Shown: piece by piece, positions 5,779-7,984 of the stretch
Layout: the number at the start of each line of letters is the position of its first letter
Numbering within the stretch: the first letter of the stretch is position 1
Assembly: GCA_003251995.1 (NCBI GenBank)
Contig: QKDT01000135.1
Coordinates: forward strand, 1-7,984
Reading direction: 5' to 3'
Source: Desulfovibrio desulfuricans
GTDB lineage: Bacteria; Desulfobacterota; Desulfovibrionia; Desulfovibrionales; Desulfovibrionaceae
DNA: 7,984 nt
Notes under the pieces: model-generated
The model's database searches: none
Told to the model about the DNA's origin: nothing
Seen by the model: only the letters and a program-made list of their open reading frames with translations
Program-made: the position numbers and the translations under genes

Positions 5779-7398
5779 ATGAGTTCGAAAGAAAGGAATG
5801 GTCTGCAACGCTTTAAAAAAGTGTGCATGGTTACCCTGCTTGCGGCAGGTATGCTGATGAGCGTGGCCGGGGGGGCCAGAGCCATCGAATTCAAGGCCAA
5901 GGGCGAATGGCTGGTTGGCTTTGGCGTGGGCGATGGCAACCTGACCAAAAACACCAGAGACGCCGACGGCAACAAGACCAAAACCAACTCTGAAGACCAG
6001 TTTGGCGCCTCCCAGCGCGTTCGCCTGCAGTTGGACGCCGTGGCCTCCGAGGCCCTGTCCGGCACAGTGTTTTTTGAAATTGGCGACCAGCACTGGGGCA
6101 AATCGGACGAAGGCGGCGCTCTTGGCGGCGATGGTCGCGTAGTCGAAGTCAAAAACGCCTACATCGACTGGTTGATTCCCCAGACTGATGCCCGAGTGCG
6201 TATGGGTATCCAGGCTACCGCCGTGCCCAACGTGGCTGGTGGTTCTGCGATTATGGACTGCGATGCCGCAGCCATGGTCATCAACTACAAATTTAACGAA
6301 AACGTCGGCCTCACTGCCATGTGGGCGCGCCCGGTCAATGACAACTTCAGCGGTTCGTTTGTGGACGGCAATGGAGAGTCTAGCACAGAGAAAAGTAATT
6401 ATCTCGACAACCTCGACCTGTTCATGCTCTCCATGCCCCTGACCTTTGACGGCATTGAAGCAACCCCCTGGGCCATGTATGGCATGCGCGGCAAAAACGC
6501 TCTTCGCGGTCTGGATTCAGACAGCTATGATTCGCCCTGGGAAACCAGCGACGGCGTGCTTGGGCTCACCTTGCCCGGCACCACTCCCGGCTTTAACTAT
6601 GCGGGCAGCCTGAACCCCCTCAATTCTTCCACCACCAGCAAGCAGTATGGCTCCCTGTTCTGGGTGGGTCTGCCGGTGGCAATCACCATGTTTGATCCGC
6701 TGAACATCGAATTTGACATCAACTATGGCTATTCTGAAGCCATGGGTCGCTACGATGTGCTCAAGCGCGGCGTGGAAACCGTGCGCGCCAGCACCGAGCG
6801 CCAGGGCTGGCTGGCTAAAGCCCTTGTTGAATACAAGATGGATTGGGCCATCCCCGGCATTTTTGGCTGGTACGCCAGCGGCGATGACGGCAACGTGAAA
6901 AACGGCTCCGAACGCATGCCCTCCATTGCGGGCGCGGGCAACTTCACGTCCTTTGTCGGTGACGGCAACCTTTCCTGGAGCCCGGTTGCCAATGGTTGCG
7001 ACTGGACCATGAGCTATGCCGGCACCTGGGGCATTGGCGCCCAGTTGAGAGACATGAGCTTTATTGAAAATGTTACCCACACCTTCCGTCTGGCCTACTG
7101 GGGCGGCACCAACGCCACCTCCATGGTCAAATACATGAAGGATGCCTCCTCCTGGCAGGCTGGCTACGGCGGCGACGGCCCGTACCTGACCACCAACGAC
7201 GGCCTGCTTGAATTCAACCTTATCAATACATGGCAGGCAGACGAAAACCTGAGCGTGAACATGGAGCTCGGTTACGTTGCCAACATGATTGACAAGGACA
7301 CCTGGAAAAAGGCCGGTTACAACAACGGCGCTGGCAACGGCAGCTTTGACAAGCAGGATGCCTGGAAAGCCCAGGTCGTCTTCCAGTACAGCTTCTAA
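5779..7398 (+). CDS. Outer membrane homotrimeric porin (Desulfovibrio type)
   Basis: The 539-residue product begins with a classic signal peptide: a basic start (KERNGLQRFKK), a hydrophobic core VTLLAAGMLMSVAGG and an ARA cleavage site after residue 35. The mature part has alternating aromatic/polar strands (for example KAKGEWLVGFGVG), many Gly/Asn/Asp loops, and ends in AQVVFQYSF, whose terminal Phe is the usual signal for insertion by the BAM complex. Overall it resembles the homotrimeric porins that are abundant in the Desulfovibrio outer membrane and let small solutes and anions pass. Two lone cysteines occur in the mature chain (C161 and C407), which is uncommon for porins. The gene has a strong ribosome site, its own terminator, and probably a sigma-54 or leader-controlled promoter. 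High GC and regular codon use suggest a native, well-expressed gene. The substrate cannot be told from sequence. Confidence 0.9.
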   Translation: MSSKERNGLQRFKKVCMVTLLAAGMLMSVAGGARAIEFKAKGEWLVGFGVGDGNLTKNTRDADGNKTKTNSEDQFGASQRVRLQLDAVASEALSGTVFFEIGDQHWGKSDEGGALGGDGRVVEVKNAYIDWLIPQTDARVRMGIQATAVPNVAGGSAIMDCDAAAMVINYKFNENVGLTAMWARPVNDNFSGSFVDGNGESSTEKSNYLDNLDLFMLSMPLTFDGIEATPWAMYGMRGKNALRGLDSDSYDSPWETSDGVLGLTLPGTTPGFNYAGSLNPLNSSTTSKQYGSLFWVGLPVAITMFDPLNIEFDINYGYSEAMGRYDVLKRGVETVRASTERQGWLAKALVEYKMDWAIPGIFGWYASGDDGNVKNGSERMPSIAGAGNFTSFVGDGNLSWSPVANGCDWTMSYAGTWGIGAQLRDMSFIENVTHTFRLAYWGGTNATSMVKYMKDASSWQAGYGGDGPYLTTNDGLLEFNLINTWQADENLSVNMELGYVANMIDKDTWKKAGYNNGAGNGSFDKQDAWKAQVVFQYSF

Positions 7399-7448
7399 AA
7401 CACTGTAATTCACGTGTGCGCCTGTTTCCTTCCTGGCGCGCATAGATT

Positions 7449-7479
7449 GCCGCTTCCCTTTTTGGGGAAGCGGCTTTTT
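7449..7479 (+). terminator. Rho-independent terminator of the porin gene
   Basis: A perfect 10-bp stem (GCCGCTTCCC / GGGAAGCGGC) with a 6-base loop TTTTTG is followed by TTTTT. It lies 50 bases after the porin stop codon. Confidence 0.93.
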
Positions 7480-7485
7480 ATGTAT

Positions 7486-7514
7486 GGGTTGCACGGCATA
7501 GCACCCGGCAACCC
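7486..7514. repeat. Inverted repeat GGGTTGC-N15-GCAACCC between convergent genes
   Basis: Perfect 7-base arms (7486-7492 and 7508-7514) lie beyond the 3' end of the minus-strand rhodanese gene. It could form a hairpin ending that transcript, but no T-run follows on the minus strand, so a terminator role is uncertain. The rest of 7480-7557 shows nothing else. Confidence 0.35.
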
Positions 7515-7557
7515 ACAATCTCTGCATGGTATCTCAGGGCGGTTTAAGCGCTTGCCA

Positions 7558-7863
7558 CTAGGTATTGGCAGCATCCCAGGCAGCCAGGCCCCCTTCCAGA
7601 TACTGCACGTCAAAGCCCTTCTGCCCCAGTGCTGCCTGCACAGATTTGCTCACGGAACCACCGCGTACGCAATAGATGGCAACAGGCTTGCCCTTGGGCA
7701 ATATCTCTGACCATGCATCCACCTGTTCCGGGTCATGCCATACCGCACCGGGTATTGTGCGCGGGTCAGCCTCATAATCCGCGCGCCTTCGCACATCGCA
7801 GACAGTAGCAGTTTTGGAGGTCAGCATATCCTGTAATTCTTGCGGAGAAATTGTCGCGTTCAT
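7558..7863 (-). CDS. Single-domain rhodanese-like sulfurtransferase
   Basis: The 101-residue protein is one complete rhodanese domain: ISPQELQDML start, VCDVRRRADYEADPRTIPGAVW (CH2A-like motif; residues 21-42), the active-site loop YCVRGGSVSKS with catalytic Cys65, and the closing GGLAAW motif. Family members carry a persulfide on the loop cysteine and pass sulfur to thiol or cyanide acceptors; the physiological acceptor here is unknown. No signal peptide is visible, so it is likely cytoplasmic, where it would suit sulfide/thiosulfate metabolism. The start is well set by AAGGAGG 4 bases upstream. It converges on the porin gene and stands alone within the window; its upstream neighbour lies beyond the right edge. 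Confidence 0.92.
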   Translation of the reverse strand: MNATISPQELQDMLTSKTATVCDVRRRADYEADPRTIPGAVWHDPEQVDAWSEILPKGKPVAIYCVRGGSVSKSVQAALGQKGFDVQYLEGGLAAWDAANT

Positions 7864-7867
7864 GTAT

Positions 7868-7874
7868 CCTCCTT
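7868..7874 (-). promoter_or_regulatory. Ribosome binding site of the rhodanese gene
   Basis: Read on the minus strand, AAGGAGG is followed by ATAC and the ATG at 7863: a near-perfect Shine-Dalgarno that fixes the start. In the remaining bases up to 7984 no convincing promoter was found. Confidence 0.85.
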
Positions 7875-7984
7875 GGCATCAATTTGGGCCCCAATGGCAA
7901 GGCAAGCATTTTCACGCCGGGCGGAGGAATAACCGCAAAGGGCGGTAAGCCCACACTCCGCGTATCTACACTACCCGATAATCT

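Noticed and set aside
6517..7527. Long open frame (336 codons) on the minus strand opposite the porin
   Set aside because: It is antisense to a clearly recognised porin, runs through that gene's terminator, has low-complexity Gly/Ala/Val composition and no family resemblance. It is a codon-bias shadow.
7931..7946. Small inverted repeat ACCGC/GCGGT upstream of the rhodanese gene, considered as a leader element
   Set aside because: The arms are only five bases and the context is GC-rich, so chance is a sufficient explanation.

Overview
The window looks like a piece of chromosome from a GC-rich sulfate-reducing deltaproteobacterium of the Desulfovibrio type. The best taxonomic clue is the gene at 5779-7398, which resembles the outer membrane homotrimeric porins typical of Desulfovibrionaceae. 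The high-GC coding style of the large genes and the possible sigma-54 promoter before the porin fit this. The species cannot be named from the sequence alone.

Left part (2-4935): a co-oriented DNA-repair pair of the SbcD/SbcC (Mre11/Rad50) type, of the YhaO/YhaN branch. The nuclease subunit is cut by the left window edge and its stop codon overlaps the ATPase start (TGATG). The ATPase has a Walker A site near its N-terminus, long coiled coils, and two membrane segments in the middle. Its reading frame meets an in-frame TAA at 3940-3942 and then stays open, in the same frame, for another 331 codons. That downstream part carries the ABC signature, Walker B, D-loop and H-loop. It is therefore either a recently broken gene, a sequencing error, or a naturally split ATPase whose two halves form one head. 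A strong hairpin terminator follows at 4968.

Middle part (5002-5778): an AT-rich regulatory region with a good sigma-70-type promoter, an 18-bp near-palindrome over the -35 box and a TGAAA-N5-TTTCA palindrome at the predicted start site. It drives a small lower-GC gene (5227-5616) encoding a STAS-like protein with a cysteine/histidine-rich C-terminal tail that is probably metal-binding. A 162-bp spacer with overlapping inverted repeats and a -24/-12-like element separates it from the porin.

Right part (5779-7984): the porin gene with signal peptide and C-terminal phenylalanine, a textbook terminator at 7449, and a convergent single-domain rhodanese gene on the minus strand (7558-7863). The last 120 bases are the upstream region of the rhodanese gene.

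No tRNA, rRNA, CRISPR array, insertion sequence or phage gene was seen. The most notable points are the in-frame stop separating the ATPase halves and the palindrome-rich promoter of the STAS-like/Cys-His-tail gene.
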